This document shows, in pieces, positions 62,634-62,710 of a stretch of 62,710 bases of DNA. This DNA comes from Sulfitobacter sp. GTDB lineage: Bacteria > Pseudomonadota > Alphaproteobacteria > Rhodobacterales > Rhodobacteraceae. Made by a program: the position numbers and the translations under genes. How positions within the stretch are numbered: position 1 is the first letter of the stretch; each line of letters starts with the position of its first letter. The notes beneath the pieces were generated by a model. That model was given only the letters and a program-made list of their open reading frames with translations, had not been told where the DNA came from and did no database searches. The stretch lies in the NCBI GenBank assembly GCA_017854855.1, contig JAFMGZ010000019.1, positions 1-62,710 of the forward strand, given 5' to 3'.

Positions 62634-62710
62634 CCGCGCGCAAGGCCCCGCCCTGCCCGTCCCCTCTGGTCTGGAGCCGCCCTTGCTTGAGCACCGGGCA
62701 GGCAGAACAC

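Overview
The window is about 62.7 kb of GC-rich chromosomal DNA from an alphaproteobacterium, almost certainly of the Roseobacter group (Rhodobacterales). The placement rests on gene content: a DUF3572/HAD pair, a PleD-like cyclase with an unusual first receiver domain, DUF2842 beside purA, paired DUF1194 proteins, a flavin-dependent ThyX, an LdtR-like MarR regulator, an SdhE protein and a complete short-chain PHA system. The genus cannot be resolved by eye. I see no rRNA, tRNA, CRISPR array, IS element or phage module. The window is mostly conserved chromosome with a few accessory loci.

Layout. 1-5177: a surface-glycan/polyketide locus, with the start of a type I polyketide synthase, an O-antigen ligase/polymerase-like membrane protein and three glycosyltransferases. 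5213-8270: a GntR-controlled catabolic operon (regulator, DapA-family lyase/aldolase, FAD amine oxidase). 8365-9967: an HNOB-type sensor overlapping an HNOBA-like GGDEF diguanylate cyclase. 10081-11643: a non-pyrrolysine MttB-family methyltransferase. 11748-15922: HAD phosphatase, DUF3572, a PleD-like cyclase, a DMT exporter and thiamine pyrophosphokinase. 16059-20445: a large acidic disordered protein, DUF2842, purA and a membrane protein. 20469-22071: a cobalt-type nitrile hydratase operon. 22392-27323: secG, pyrG, rlmJ, DUF1330, a secreted protein and two TerB-like proteins.

27440-35537: a polar amino acid/polyamine ABC importer followed by two glutamine-synthetase-like ligases, a class I amidotransferase and a PuuB-like oxidase. 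Together they resemble a gamma-glutamyl polyamine pathway: import, glutamylation, oxidation and de-glutamylation. 35544-40115: phaR, phasin, phaC and a divergent phaZ, with CTGC-N3-GCAG sites upstream of phaR and the phasin. 40119-47295: a GFA-like protein, two alpha/beta hydrolases, a creatininase-family hydrolase, an MFS exporter and thrS. 47514-50129: a four-gene bufferin (BufABCD) operon for a peptide metallophore. 50141-52449: an ArsC-like protein, a cold-shock protein, a Cys-containing secreted protein and a cytochrome P450.

52450-53962 is the clearest accessory stretch. A tandem, 112-bp-period element with nested inverted repeats lies next to a low-GC singleton SIR2-family gene that looks like an acquired defence gene. 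54057-62633: thyX, a TbpB-like lipoprotein with a Slam-like outer-membrane partner, glyoxalase I, two DUF1194 proteins, an LdtR-like regulator, sdhE, an XRE regulator, an aspartate aminotransferase and a small conserved protein.

The most interesting signals are the HNOB/HNOBA-GGDEF pair whose usual heme residues appear to be missing, the Slam/lipoprotein pair, the bufferin operon, and the SIR2 gene with the nested-palindrome element beside it. All functional assignments come from motif recognition by eye; no database search was run.
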